Source of the DNA: JAUYIV01 sp035464675
GTDB taxonomy: Bacteria; Actinomycetota; Acidimicrobiia; Spongiisociales; UBA11373
DNA length: 64,000 nucleotides
Direction: 5' to 3'
NCBI GenBank assembly: GCA_035464675.1
Contig: DATHSA010000081.1
Location: 44,350 to 108,349 of the forward strand
Part shown: positions 33,819 to 41,819 of the stretch, piece by piece
Numbering within the stretch: position 1 is the first letter of the stretch
How the letters are laid out: every line of letters starts with the position of its first letter
The notes under the pieces: generated by a model
Seen by the model: the letters and a program-made list of their open reading frames with translations, nothing else
What the model was told of the DNA's origin: nothing
Database searches by the model: none
Made by a program: the position numbers and the translations under genes

Positions 33819-34297
33819 TGCTCTTCCTCGAGTCGAGCGCCGGCCGTCTCGAGCACCTTCAGTGCGTCGTCGGGGCCCTTCCAGCCGAGGGCGGCGGTCT
33901 TCATGTCCTCGAGGTCCTTGTAGACGCTGAAGAAGTGCTCGAACTCCCGAAGGAGGTGAGACGGGAGCTCATCGATGCTGCGAATCGTGCCCCACATCGG
34001 ATCCCGCACCGGAACCCCGAGCACCTTGTGATCGGGCAATCCCTGATCCTCCATCAGGAACAGGCCGACAGGGCGGATGTGGATGCGGCATCCCGGGAAT
34101 GTCGGTTCAGTCACGAGCGCCATGGCGTCGAGGGGGTCGCCGTCGTCGGCCACCGTGTCGGGGACGAATCCGTAGTCCGCGGGATACCTGGTGGCGGTGA
34201 ACAGCATCCGATCGAGATGGACCGGCCCGGTGTCGGGGTCCATCTCGTACTTGTTCCGGCTTCCCCGGGGGATCTCGACCGCCATCGTGACGAGCAT
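33815..34297 (-). CDS. ppa: inorganic pyrophosphatase
   Basis: Hydrolyses pyrophosphate in the cytoplasm (type I). The 160-residue protein has VEIPRGSRNKYEMD, the metal site DDGDPLDAMAL (Asp cluster) and FEHFFSVYKDLE. The start at 34297 (MLVTMAVEIPRG) is chosen because the family begins here; a second Met follows after four codons. The frame upstream is a shadow of the promoter side. It heads the operon ppa, LON-domain gene, holin-X-like gene and small coiled-coil gene. Confidence 0.95.
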   Translation of the reverse strand: MLVTMAVEIPRGSRNKYEMDPDTGPVHLDRMLFTATRYPADYGFVPDTVADDGDPLDAMALVTEPTFPGCRIHIRPVGLFLMEDQGLPDHKVLGVPVRDPMWGTIRSIDELPSHLLREFEHFFSVYKDLEDMKTAALGWKGPDDALKVLETAGARLEEEQ

Positions 34298-34377
34298 GCG
34301 CGGCACGGTAGCGGTGCGCCATGCATGCGAGTCGCGGGTCCCGGGTGAGCGACCGCTCCGCTTGTATCCTCGCCGGA

Positions 34378-35688
34378 ATGGCGCGTACGCCCGTCGATCC
34401 CCGGCGGAATCTGTGGCCGTTGGTCGGCGGTCAGTCGATATCCCTGTTCGGGGACTATCTCGCGTTCTTCTTCGCACTGCCCATCTTCGTGCGGGATCAG
34501 ACCGGCTCGGCCACCCAGCTCGGCCTGCTGGGCCTCTTCGAGACCGTCGCGGTCCTCGGTTTCGGGTTTCTCGCCGGAGTGCTCCTCGACAGGGTTCGGC
34601 TGCGTCGGGCCTTGATCCTTGCCGACATCGCCCGGATGCTCGCCCTCGGGCTGTTGGCCCTGGCGGTCACTCTCGACGTCGGGGAGACCTGGATGGCGTT
34701 CGCCGTGGCGTTCATCGTCGGCTCCATGGGAACGGTCTTCGACTCCGGACTGGAGAGCTACATCCCGTCGGTGCTGAACGACGAGCTGCTGGTCCGGGCC
34801 AACACGATGCTCTCGATGGGTCGCAACCTCGCGCAGACTCTCGGATTCGTGGCGGGTGGCGCGGTGATCATCGCGACCGGGGGCGTCGCCGGCGCATTTG
34901 CCCTCGACGCCCTCTCGTATGGGGTGTCGATCATCGGGATCTTGCTGCTCCGCGAGGCCCGACCCCGCCGACCCGCGGAGAAGGAGGCCATCTGGACCTC
35001 TCTTCGGCTCGGCATCTCGACGCTGTGGAACATCGGACCCGTGCGCTGGGCCACCGCCGCGGCAGCTCTCGCCAATCTCGCGTTCGCACCTCTCGCAGCG
35101 GTCATGACGTTGTACGCCGAGCAGGAGCTCGGAATCCTCTCCGAGAGCAATCTCGGGCTCTTTTTCGCCGGGTTCTCCCTGATCGGTGTGGTCGGTGTCT
35201 CCCTGGCCCCCGGGATCGTCGCGAGGGTGGGACTGGGGCGGTCGGTGGTGGTCGGAGGGCTCGTCTTCGGTGTCGGCGCCATCGGGGCCGGGCTGGCCGA
35301 CGGAGCCTGGGCGGTGATCCCCTTCGGCATCGCCATGGGAGGCGTGTCGCTCAATCAGGTGGCCTTTGTGACCCTCCGGCAGCGACTGACCCCGCCGCAT
35401 CTGCTCGGAAGGGTGATCGCGGCGTCACGAACCATCGCGTGGGGCGGCATACCGGTGGGCCTCATGATCGGCACCCCGATCGGCGACGCGGTCGGTCTGC
35501 GTCCGCTCTTCGTCGGAAGCGGCATCCTGATCGCGGTGATCGCGGTGCTGCTGGTCACCGGCCCGTTGTGGAGGGTCGCGCCGACCACGCCTTCGGCGGC
35601 CGGGCCGGACGACGACCTGGACGCCCCCGACGGGCATCGCACCGGCACCGGGCCGTGGGGCCGGCTGCCGGATCGACGCGGACCGTGA
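34378..35688 (+). CDS. MFS transporter
   Basis: 436-residue membrane transporter with about 12 hydrophobic segments, of the MFS_3/EntS-like drug or siderophore exporter type. It has the loop-2 motif variant GVLLDRVRLRRALILADIAR and the Gly-rich segment AGGAVIIATGG. The substrate is unknown. The ATG at 34378 gives the canonical start MARTPVDPRRNLWPLVGGQS; an upstream Met at 34321 is unlikely. The C-terminal 45 residues are hydrophilic. It is divergent from ppa across 80 bp. Confidence 0.86.
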   Translation: MARTPVDPRRNLWPLVGGQSISLFGDYLAFFFALPIFVRDQTGSATQLGLLGLFETVAVLGFGFLAGVLLDRVRLRRALILADIARMLALGLLALAVTLDVGETWMAFAVAFIVGSMGTVFDSGLESYIPSVLNDELLVRANTMLSMGRNLAQTLGFVAGGAVIIATGGVAGAFALDALSYGVSIIGILLLREARPRRPAEKEAIWTSLRLGISTLWNIGPVRWATAAAALANLAFAPLAAVMTLYAEQELGILSESNLGLFFAGFSLIGVVGVSLAPGIVARVGLGRSVVVGGLVFGVGAIGAGLADGAWAVIPFGIAMGGVSLNQVAFVTLRQRLTPPHLLGRVIAASRTIAWGGIPVGLMIGTPIGDAVGLRPLFVGSGILIAVIAVLLVTGPLWRVAPTTPSAAGPDDDLDAPDGHRTGTGPWGRLPDRRGP

Positions 35689-35725
35689 TGCAACATTTCC
35701 GGCCGTTTCGGGGTTCTGGGCTCAG

Positions 35726-36631
35726 ATGACCACGCGCTCCCGCCTGATCACCACCGCGCCGGGGACCCGTACCGAGGCCTTCGGTGCGCTGGAGTGGGGT
35801 CTGCTCGCTTCGACCTCCCTCATGTGGGGGTCGTCGTTCCTCTGGATCGCAGAGGGTCTCGAAGCGTTCCCGCCCGCCGTCGTCACCCTCGCCCGCTTGG
35901 CGCTCGGGGCGGCGACGCTCGCCCTGTTCCCGAAGACGCGCCAACCGGTGGAGCGCGCCGACCTGCCACGCGTCGCTCTCCTCGGGCTGGTGTGGATGGC
36001 GATCCCTCTGACTCTCTTCCCGATCGCCCAGCAATGGGTCGACTCGTCGATCGCCGGCATGGTCAATGGGGGCGTTCCGATCTTCGCCGCCGTGATCGCG
36101 GCGCTCCTCCTGAAGCGCCGGCCGGGGCGTGCCCAGATCGCCGGGATCGTCACCGGCTTCGCCGGGGTGGTGCTGATCTCTGCATCATCGGCGTCGCGGG
36201 TCTCGGGCAGCCTGGGAGGGGTGCTCCTCATCGTCCTGGCGACGGCGATGTACGGCCTGGCGGTGAACCTCTCCGTGCCGCTGGCACAGCGCTACGGCTC
36301 GCTCCCCATCCTCCTGAGGGCCCAGATCGTCGCTCTGGTCGCGGCGATGCCATTCGGGCTCCTGGACATCGGCGACGCCACCTGGTCTTGGAGCGCCGCC
36401 GGTGCGATGGTGGTGCTCGGAGCCTTCAGCACCGGGATCGCCTTCGTGGCGATGACCGAGCTCGGAAAGCGAGTCGGAGCCACCAGGGGCTCGATCGGCA
36501 TCTACTTCATCCCGATCGTCGCCACGATCCTCGGAATGGTGTTTCGGGACGAGCGTCCGGCATGGCCGGCCTTTGCCGGCATGGCGCTCGTGGTCCTCGG
36601 AGCCTGGTGGAGCAGCCGACGCGAAGCGTGA
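35726..36631 (+). CDS. EamA/DMT-family transporter
   Basis: 301 residues with ten hydrophobic segments in two EamA repeats (from LLASTSLMWGSSFLWIAEGL and from GSLGGVLLIVLATAMYGLAV). Such proteins export metabolites or amino acids; the substrate is not readable. It follows the MFS gene after 37 bp on the same strand and its stop overlaps the next small gene (GTGA). Confidence 0.88.
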   Translation: MTTRSRLITTAPGTRTEAFGALEWGLLASTSLMWGSSFLWIAEGLEAFPPAVVTLARLALGAATLALFPKTRQPVERADLPRVALLGLVWMAIPLTLFPIAQQWVDSSIAGMVNGGVPIFAAVIAALLLKRRPGRAQIAGIVTGFAGVVLISASSASRVSGSLGGVLLIVLATAMYGLAVNLSVPLAQRYGSLPILLRAQIVALVAAMPFGLLDIGDATWSWSAAGAMVVLGAFSTGIAFVAMTELGKRVGATRGSIGIYFIPIVATILGMVFRDERPAWPAFAGMALVVLGAWWSSRREA

Positions 36632-36840
36632 TCGGCGGCGGCGGTGCCTCGGATGACGAGAACAACGAAGGCGGCGGCGTCGGCGCCGGGGGTGGCGGAG
36701 CCGCCCACGCACGGCCGGTCGCCGTCATCGAGATCGACGAATCGAGCGTTCGGGTCCGGCGAATCTTCGATTACACCCGCATCACGCTCGCGGCAATCGC
36801 CGCACTGCTCATGATCCGCCGCCTGCGACGCAGGGGCTGA
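36628..36840 (+). CDS. small protein resembling the C-terminal part of GerW/YtfJ-like proteins
   Basis: 70 residues: a Gly-rich start (GGGGASDDENNEGGGVGAGG), then ARPVAVIEIDESSVRVRRIF, then a hydrophobic stretch ITLAAIAALLMI and a basic end. The Gly-rich run followed by a PVAV-type strand is typical of the second half of GerW family proteins; the first half is missing because the EamA gene occupies that DNA. It starts at GTG 36628, overlapping the EamA stop. It may be a remnant or a minimal form. Confidence 0.5.
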   Translation: MIGGGGASDDENNEGGGVGAGGGGAAHARPVAVIEIDESSVRVRRIFDYTRITLAAIAALLMIRRLRRRG

Positions 36841-36842
36841 CC

Positions 36843-36886
36843 GGGAGGGCCCCCCGGCCGATCGGCTGGAACCATCGGACCCTCCG
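36843..36886. terminator. possible bidirectional terminator between convergent genes
   Basis: GGGAGGGCC at 36843 can pair imperfectly with GGACCCTCC ending at 36885, between the GerW-like small gene and the SGNH hydrolase gene. There is no T-run. Weak evidence, offered because the position fits. Confidence 0.3.
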
Positions 36887-38506
36887 TCACGCCTCCTCAC
36901 GCAGAGCAGCCAGGACCAGTCGGGCGATGGCCTCGTGGCCGAGCTCGTTCGGATGGAGGGTGCCCTTCGTCATGTAGCGGGCCCCGGGGCCCTGGAGTGC
37001 GGCCGACTGGGCTGCCGTCCGGTACCACGTCACCAGTCCATCACCCATGAGCATCGGGCCACCCGAGCGCCCGGGATTGCGGAACCAGCGGTCGGGATCG
37101 TCCAGGGAGGGACTCCCCCGCCCGGAACCTCCGGGTTGGGACGGCGAGCCGTAGTCCGGCCACGGCGCGCAATACCCGTGCCCGGCGGCGAATGCCTCGG
37201 CGATCCCGTCGACGTACCGCCAGCCATGGGCGCGGGCCGACGCTTCGAGGGCGGCGTTGAGGGGCCGAAGGATCCGCGCGACCCCCATCTGCTGCTCGTT
37301 CCGGTCGATCTCGTGGAATCCGAGGGGTGAGGCCGTGTCGCCGACGATCTCCCGACACGTCCCCCCGGCGGCGTCGCCACCGGTCGGATCGGGATACCCG
37401 ACGAGCACCACCTCCCCGATCTCGAAGCCTTCCAGCGCCGTCGCCAGACGGGAGAACTGCTCGGGCAGGCCGTCGAGCCCCGCGACCGACTCCCAGCCGC
37501 GACGGCTCTCTGCCGGGCGGCATACGACAGAGAGCGGCGCGTCATACCCGAGGCTGACCCCCCGACTCCAATCGCCGTCGGCCACCGACGCGAAGGTGTT
37601 CTCGACCAGAAGGTCGTAGCAGACCGGATCGAACAGAGGGTCGGCTTCGACGAGGGCCTGCACGGCATGGGCGAACCCCACATCGTTGCCCCCGGCCTGG
37701 ATGAGCAACAGGTCGATCTCCCGCTCCCCGACGAGCGCTCGAAGCTGATCGACCTGCGGGGCCGCACCTCCCCGGGAGCCCAGGAGGCCGCGTTCGATCC
37801 CCGCGCCCGAGGCAGCCACCGACACGAATGTGACAGAGGCATGGGGGTCGGATCGCTCCATGGCGAGAGCCAGCCGTGCAGGCCAGGCGAGTGAGGAACG
37901 GTGCGCAGCGGCATGGGCTGCGGCGGCATCGGGGTCGGCGGAGTCGGCCCAGCGCGCCTCGGAGCCGTCCCGGCGCCGCACCTCGGGGTTCCCCTCCCCG
38001 GACGCGTACGAGTCGCCAATCGCGACGACGAGGACATCTTCCACCGCGAACCGCTCCGAGACGGAGGCCGATAGGGTCGCCCAACCGACGGTCACGGGGG
38101 TCGACACGGTCACCTCGAACTCGCCCTCCGGGAGGGTCACCAGCAGCTCCGGGTAGGCCGATGAGTAGAGCAACGGCCGAACCAGGCCGGGCCCCCTGAT
38201 CTCCCACCGGTACTCGCGCGGGGCGATCCGGGCAGGGTCGATCGCCAGACCCTCGATCGCCGCGTCGAGGAGGACGTCGAATCGGGCCTCTGTGCAGTCT
38301 CCAGTGCACGAACCCTGTACGTAGTCGAAGGTGTTCGGCATGTCGATGAAGCCGTCTCGGTCCGCGTCCACCCCGAATCGCTCACCCACGGAAGAGATCA
38401 CATGGGGTCGGATCACCGGGGGCGCCTCGGCGGCGTCGGATCGCGCTGCAGGGAGGGCAGCGAGCAGGGCGAAGGCGGTGGCGAGGGTGATTCGGGACAC
38501 GCTCAT
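36887..38506 (-). CDS. secreted SGNH/GDSL-family hydrolase
   Basis: 539 residues with a signal peptide (MSVSRITLATAFALLAALPA then ARSDAAEA). The hydrolase blocks are AIGDSYASGEGNP (nucleophile Ser), the Asn block LIQAGGNDVGFA and the C-terminal HPNELGHEAIA with the catalytic His. An N-terminal domain of about 150 residues before the GDSY block is unfamiliar. At least six Cys in the mature protein suggest disulfides outside the cell. The likely substrate is a lipid or polysaccharide ester. The ATG at 38506 gives the signal peptide. Confidence 0.82.
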   Translation of the reverse strand: MSVSRITLATAFALLAALPAARSDAAEAPPVIRPHVISSVGERFGVDADRDGFIDMPNTFDYVQGSCTGDCTEARFDVLLDAAIEGLAIDPARIAPREYRWEIRGPGLVRPLLYSSAYPELLVTLPEGEFEVTVSTPVTVGWATLSASVSERFAVEDVLVVAIGDSYASGEGNPEVRRRDGSEARWADSADPDAAAAHAAAHRSSLAWPARLALAMERSDPHASVTFVSVAASGAGIERGLLGSRGGAAPQVDQLRALVGEREIDLLLIQAGGNDVGFAHAVQALVEADPLFDPVCYDLLVENTFASVADGDWSRGVSLGYDAPLSVVCRPAESRRGWESVAGLDGLPEQFSRLATALEGFEIGEVVLVGYPDPTGGDAAGGTCREIVGDTASPLGFHEIDRNEQQMGVARILRPLNAALEASARAHGWRYVDGIAEAFAAGHGYCAPWPDYGSPSQPGGSGRGSPSLDDPDRWFRNPGRSGGPMLMGDGLVTWYRTAAQSAALQGPGARYMTKGTLHPNELGHEAIARLVLAALREEA

Positions 38507-38579
38507 CAAACACCGTAGATCCTCTGGGGGTTTCTGCGGTCGAATCGGCCGGCTGACGGCCGTCGTCCCGGGGGCGCCG

Positions 38580-39932
38580 CTAGAGCCGGAAGCCGACCAC
38601 CGCTCCGCCGCCCTCGGCTTCGTCCGCAAAGACGGTGCCGCCGTGATCAGCCACGACCGCCGCCACGATCGACAGCCCGAGGCCGGATCCCGGGGTGGTG
38701 CGGGCGGAGGACGAGCGATAGAACCTGTCGAAGACACGTGGCCGATCTTCCGCGGCGATGCCCGGGCCGCGGTCGCGAACCGCCAGCCGCCGACCGAGGA
38801 GCTCGACGTCGATCGGGCCCGCATCGCCGCCCCATTTGACGGCGTTGTCGACGAGATTCCCGATGGCGCGCGACATGGCCCCGACTCGTGCCTCGATCGG
38901 CGTCGCTTCGAGGTTCATCGTGATGTCCGTGGTCGCCCGGCGACGGGCTCGGTCCACGACGCGGGTCACGAGGTCTGCGAGATCGATGGGTTCCATCGGC
39001 TCGTCCGACCTGCCGACCATCGCCAGTTCGACCAGTTCATCGACGATCGTCGACAACTCGATCAATTCGGCACGGGCGTCTTCGAGCACGCCCGGAAGCT
39101 CATCCCCCGGGATGGCGCCACGGGCCACGAGTTCGATGTTCGTGCGCAAGGCGGTCAGGGGTGTGCGGAGCTCATGGGACGCGTCGGCGACGAGGCGTCG
39201 TTGGCTCGCCCGCGCCTCCTCGAGCCCGGCCAGCATCGCGTTGAATGCCATGGCCAACCTGCCGATCTCGTCGTCTCGATCCACCGGGATAGAGGCACGG
39301 AGGTCGTGCGTCTCCGATACGTTCTCCGCGGCTTCAGTGAGGGCTGCGACCGGCTGCATCGCGCGCCGAGCAACCCACCATCCTGCGGACGCGGCAAGGA
39401 GGACCCCGGCGAGTCCCAGCAGTATCAGACGCGTGCGGAGTCCGGCCAGGAAGGTGGCGGTCTCGCCGAGGTCGCGAGCCACTTGCATTGCCACCCCGGG
39501 TGCGACCCGGGTGGTGAGCATCCGGTAGGACTGCCCTTCGACGTCGGCATCGCGGAGAACCTCGCTGCGAACGCCCTGAGCCACGTCGCGATCGACGTCC
39601 TCCACCGGAAGGGCGATGTCGGAGTCGCCGACCCGGAGGACGGCCCCGGGGAGCACGAACTGAACGACGACGTCCTCTTCGATCAGCTGCCTGCCTGGCC
39701 CTGGCTCCTGCCCCTGCCTCCCGCCTGGCATCCTGCCCGGGAAGCGCCGGTTGATCTCCTCGATGTCGAGCACCTGCACGAAGCCGGCCGCAGCCCCCCG
39801 CCGCCGGAGGAACTCGTCGACCTCGCCACGCGCCCCATCTCGGGCCAGGGCATACGCCGCAATCGACACGACTGCGACGCCGATGGCAACGGCAGTCGCC
39901 ACGAGCAGCGTGATCCGGGTGCGAAGACTCAT
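38580..39932 (-). CDS. sensor histidine kinase
   Basis: 450-residue membrane kinase: TM1 near residues 8-30, an extracytoplasmic domain of about 130 residues, TM2 near 165-185, HAMP linker (RRAMQPVAALTEAAE), H-box ADASHELRTPLTALR, N-box NLVDNAVKWGG, G1 VRDRGPGI, F-box FDRFYRS and G2 GSGLGLSI. The stimulus is unknown; the outer domain holds a Gly/Pro/Gln-rich segment. It overlaps the response-regulator gene by 4 bp (ATGA). Confidence 0.93.
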   Translation of the reverse strand: MSLRTRITLLVATAVAIGVAVVSIAAYALARDGARGEVDEFLRRRGAAAGFVQVLDIEEINRRFPGRMPGGRQGQEPGPGRQLIEEDVVVQFVLPGAVLRVGDSDIALPVEDVDRDVAQGVRSEVLRDADVEGQSYRMLTTRVAPGVAMQVARDLGETATFLAGLRTRLILLGLAGVLLAASAGWWVARRAMQPVAALTEAAENVSETHDLRASIPVDRDDEIGRLAMAFNAMLAGLEEARASQRRLVADASHELRTPLTALRTNIELVARGAIPGDELPGVLEDARAELIELSTIVDELVELAMVGRSDEPMEPIDLADLVTRVVDRARRRATTDITMNLEATPIEARVGAMSRAIGNLVDNAVKWGGDAGPIDVELLGRRLAVRDRGPGIAAEDRPRVFDRFYRSSSARTTPGSGLGLSIVAAVVADHGGTVFADEAEGGGAVVGFRL

Positions 39933-40615
39933 GGCTCTCGAGCCACGTACCCCACCCCGCGCACCGTGTGGATCAGCCGGGGCTCACCGCCCTCCTCGGT
40001 CTTTCGCCGCAGATAGCCGATATAGACGTCGAGGGAATTCGACGTCGTCTCGAAGTCGATGCCCCAGATCCTCTCGTAGATGAGGCCGCGCTCCAGCACG
40101 ATCCGACGGTTCATCACCAGGAGCTCGAGGAGATCGAATTCGGTCTTGGTGAGGTCGATCCTTCGCTCGCCGCGGTAGGCGACCCTCGCGGCGGGGTCGA
40201 TGGTCAGGTCGGCGAGAGTCAGCCGGTCGTGGTCGCCCTCGTCGAAGGTCGCCCGACGTAGCAGGGCGCGCACGCGTGCCAGCAGCTCCTCGAGGGCGAA
40301 CGGCTTGACGAGGTAGTCGTCAGCCCCGGCGTCGAGCCCTGCGACCCTGTCGGACAGCTCATGACGGGCTGTCAGCATCAGGACAGGAGTCCGATCACCG
40401 CCTTCGCGCAGACGGCGACACACCTCCAGGCCGTCCATCACGGGCATCATCACGTCCAAGACCAGGGCATCTGGTTGATCGCCGGCCATCGTCAGCAGGG
40501 TGGCTTGCCCGTCGCCGACGGTCTGCACCCGATAGCCCTCGAATCGAAGAGCCCGCTCGACTGCTCTTCGAACGGATTCGTCGTCCTCCGCAACCAGGAT
40601 GCGCTCGCCCGTCAC
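39929..40615 (-). CDS. OmpR-family response regulator
   Basis: 228 residues: receiver domain with the phosphoacceptor Asp54 (ALVLDVMMPVMDG), Thr in LMLTARHE and Lys in DDYLVKPFA, then a winged-helix DNA-binding domain (DLTKTEFDLLELLVMN to IHTVRGVGYVAR). The GTG at 40615 begins VTGERILVAEDDE; the long frame upstream is a shadow. It is the partner of the kinase gene that follows. The regulon is unknown. Confidence 0.94.
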   Translation of the reverse strand: MTGERILVAEDDESVRRAVERALRFEGYRVQTVGDGQATLLTMAGDQPDALVLDVMMPVMDGLEVCRRLREGGDRTPVLMLTARHELSDRVAGLDAGADDYLVKPFALEELLARVRALLRRATFDEGDHDRLTLADLTIDPAARVAYRGERRIDLTKTEFDLLELLVMNRRIVLERGLIYERIWGIDFETTSNSLDVYIGYLRRKTEEGGEPRLIHTVRGVGYVAREP

Positions 40616-40689
40616 GCTGCGGAGCGTACCCCCACGCCCATGAAGGGACGATGAGCCGCTCATGAGAGGGGGATGAGGGCGATCAGGCT

Positions 40690-40824
40690 GTGTCGCCGAC
40701 GCCCCGTTCGCGGAACCACTACGGCGGGGTCCATGTGCGGGCGGACGACCTCGGCGGGCGATTCGTCGACATCCGGTGCGGTCGGTCCGCCTGGGAGTTG
40801 GCCCGGTCCCTCTGGGAGGGCTAG
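40690..40824 (+). CDS. possible small protein
   Basis: A 44-codon frame from GTG (VSPTPRSRNHYGGVHVRA to the end SAWELARSLWEG) in the 224-bp gap between the response regulator and the cNMP gene. The composition (HYGGVHVRADDLGGRFVDIR) looks protein-like, but there is only a weak SD (AGG) and no recognised family. Apart from this the gap shows nothing. Confidence 0.25.
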   Translation: MSPTPRSRNHYGGVHVRADDLGGRFVDIRCGRSAWELARSLWEG

Positions 40825-40839
40825 CCGGCCATACCGCCC

Positions 40840-41232
40840 CTAGGCCTCGGTGAGCCGGCGGGCGAGCTCTCGCAGCATCGACAGCGCGATCGTCGGCTCC
40901 TCCTCGAGGAGGGCGAGCAAGTCGGTGCGGCGGATCGCCAGGGCGGTCAGCGGCTCGTCCACGACCACACGCGCCACCCGCGGGCTGTCGGTGAGCACGG
41001 CGAGTTCCCCGAAGAAGGTGCCCGGGCCCCGCACCCGGCTCCCCCCCTCGGGCAGGTCCACCCGCACCGATCCCTCCTCGATGAGAAAGATGCCGGTGCC
41101 GGCTTGCCCGGTCTCGATGAGGACCTGACCCTCGGGCGCGGTGAACTCGGTGGCAAGGGCGGAGATACGCTCCAGGACCGCCTCGTCGAGCCCGGCGAAG
41201 AGATGGACCTGGCGGAGCTTGTCGGTCGTCAT
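40840..41232 (-). CDS. cyclic-nucleotide-binding domain protein
   Basis: 130 residues made only of a Crp-type cNMP-binding barrel: LIETGQAGTGIFLIEEG, then the phosphate-binding cassette GTFFGELAVLTDSPRVARV, then a C-terminal helix (TIALSMLRELARRLTE). There is no helix-turn-helix, so it is not a classical Crp regulator. A partner protein would be needed. The ATG start (MTTDKLRQVHLFAGLDEAVL) is typical of the family. Confidence 0.87.
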   Translation of the reverse strand: MTTDKLRQVHLFAGLDEAVLERISALATEFTAPEGQVLIETGQAGTGIFLIEEGSVRVDLPEGGSRVRGPGTFFGELAVLTDSPRVARVVVDEPLTALAIRRTDLLALLEEEPTIALSMLRELARRLTEA

Positions 41233-41293
41233 GAGCGGAGCGTACCCGTGATCGGCGGGGGTCCCGACCGATCATCCGTGCCAATATTCGAGT

Positions 41294-41725
41294 ATGGAGC
41301 CGCGCGTGAGCCTGGTGACCCTCGGGGTGGCCGACCTCACGCGCTCGCGGCGCTTCTACGAGGAACTCGGCTGGACGACCGATGCGGGTCCGGACGACGA
41401 TGTCGTCTTCTTCCAGGCGGGCGCGATGGTGCTCGGTCTGTGGGATCGAGCCAGGCTCGCCGATGACAGCGGTGTGGCCGACAACGGCGGGTGGGGCGGT
41501 ATCACCCTCGCCCACAATGTCCGCTCTCCCGAAGCGGTGGATCAGGTGATGGCCGAGGCGCAAGCGGCAGGTGCCTCGACGGTGCGCACTCCCGCAAAGA
41601 CGTTCTGGGGTGGCTACTCGGGCGTCTTTGCCGACCCCGACGGCCATCCCTGGGAGGTGGCGCACAACCCCTTCTGGCGAATCGGCCCTGACGGCGCCAT
41701 CGAGTTGACGCCGGACTCCGACTGA
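41294..41725 (+). CDS. VOC (glyoxalase/bleomycin-resistance-like) family protein
   Basis: 143 residues with two beta-alpha-beta-beta-beta modules: VSLVTLGVADLTRSRRFYEE in the first and SGVFADPDGHPWEVAHNPFW in the second. A metal-ligand Glu near the second module (PWEVAHN) is present. VOC proteins are dioxygenases, lyases or binding proteins; the substrate cannot be read. It stands alone, divergent from the cNMP gene. Confidence 0.88.
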   Translation: MEPRVSLVTLGVADLTRSRRFYEELGWTTDAGPDDDVVFFQAGAMVLGLWDRARLADDSGVADNGGWGGITLAHNVRSPEAVDQVMAEAQAAGASTVRTPAKTFWGGYSGVFADPDGHPWEVAHNPFWRIGPDGAIELTPDSD

Positions 41726-41819
41726 GTCGATGGTTTTCGCAGGTCGGCACAGGCGCCCCCGAAGCATCGGTGATACCGAGTCGAATCAGGCTTCAGTGCC
41801 GGCATCCTCGGCCAAGGCG

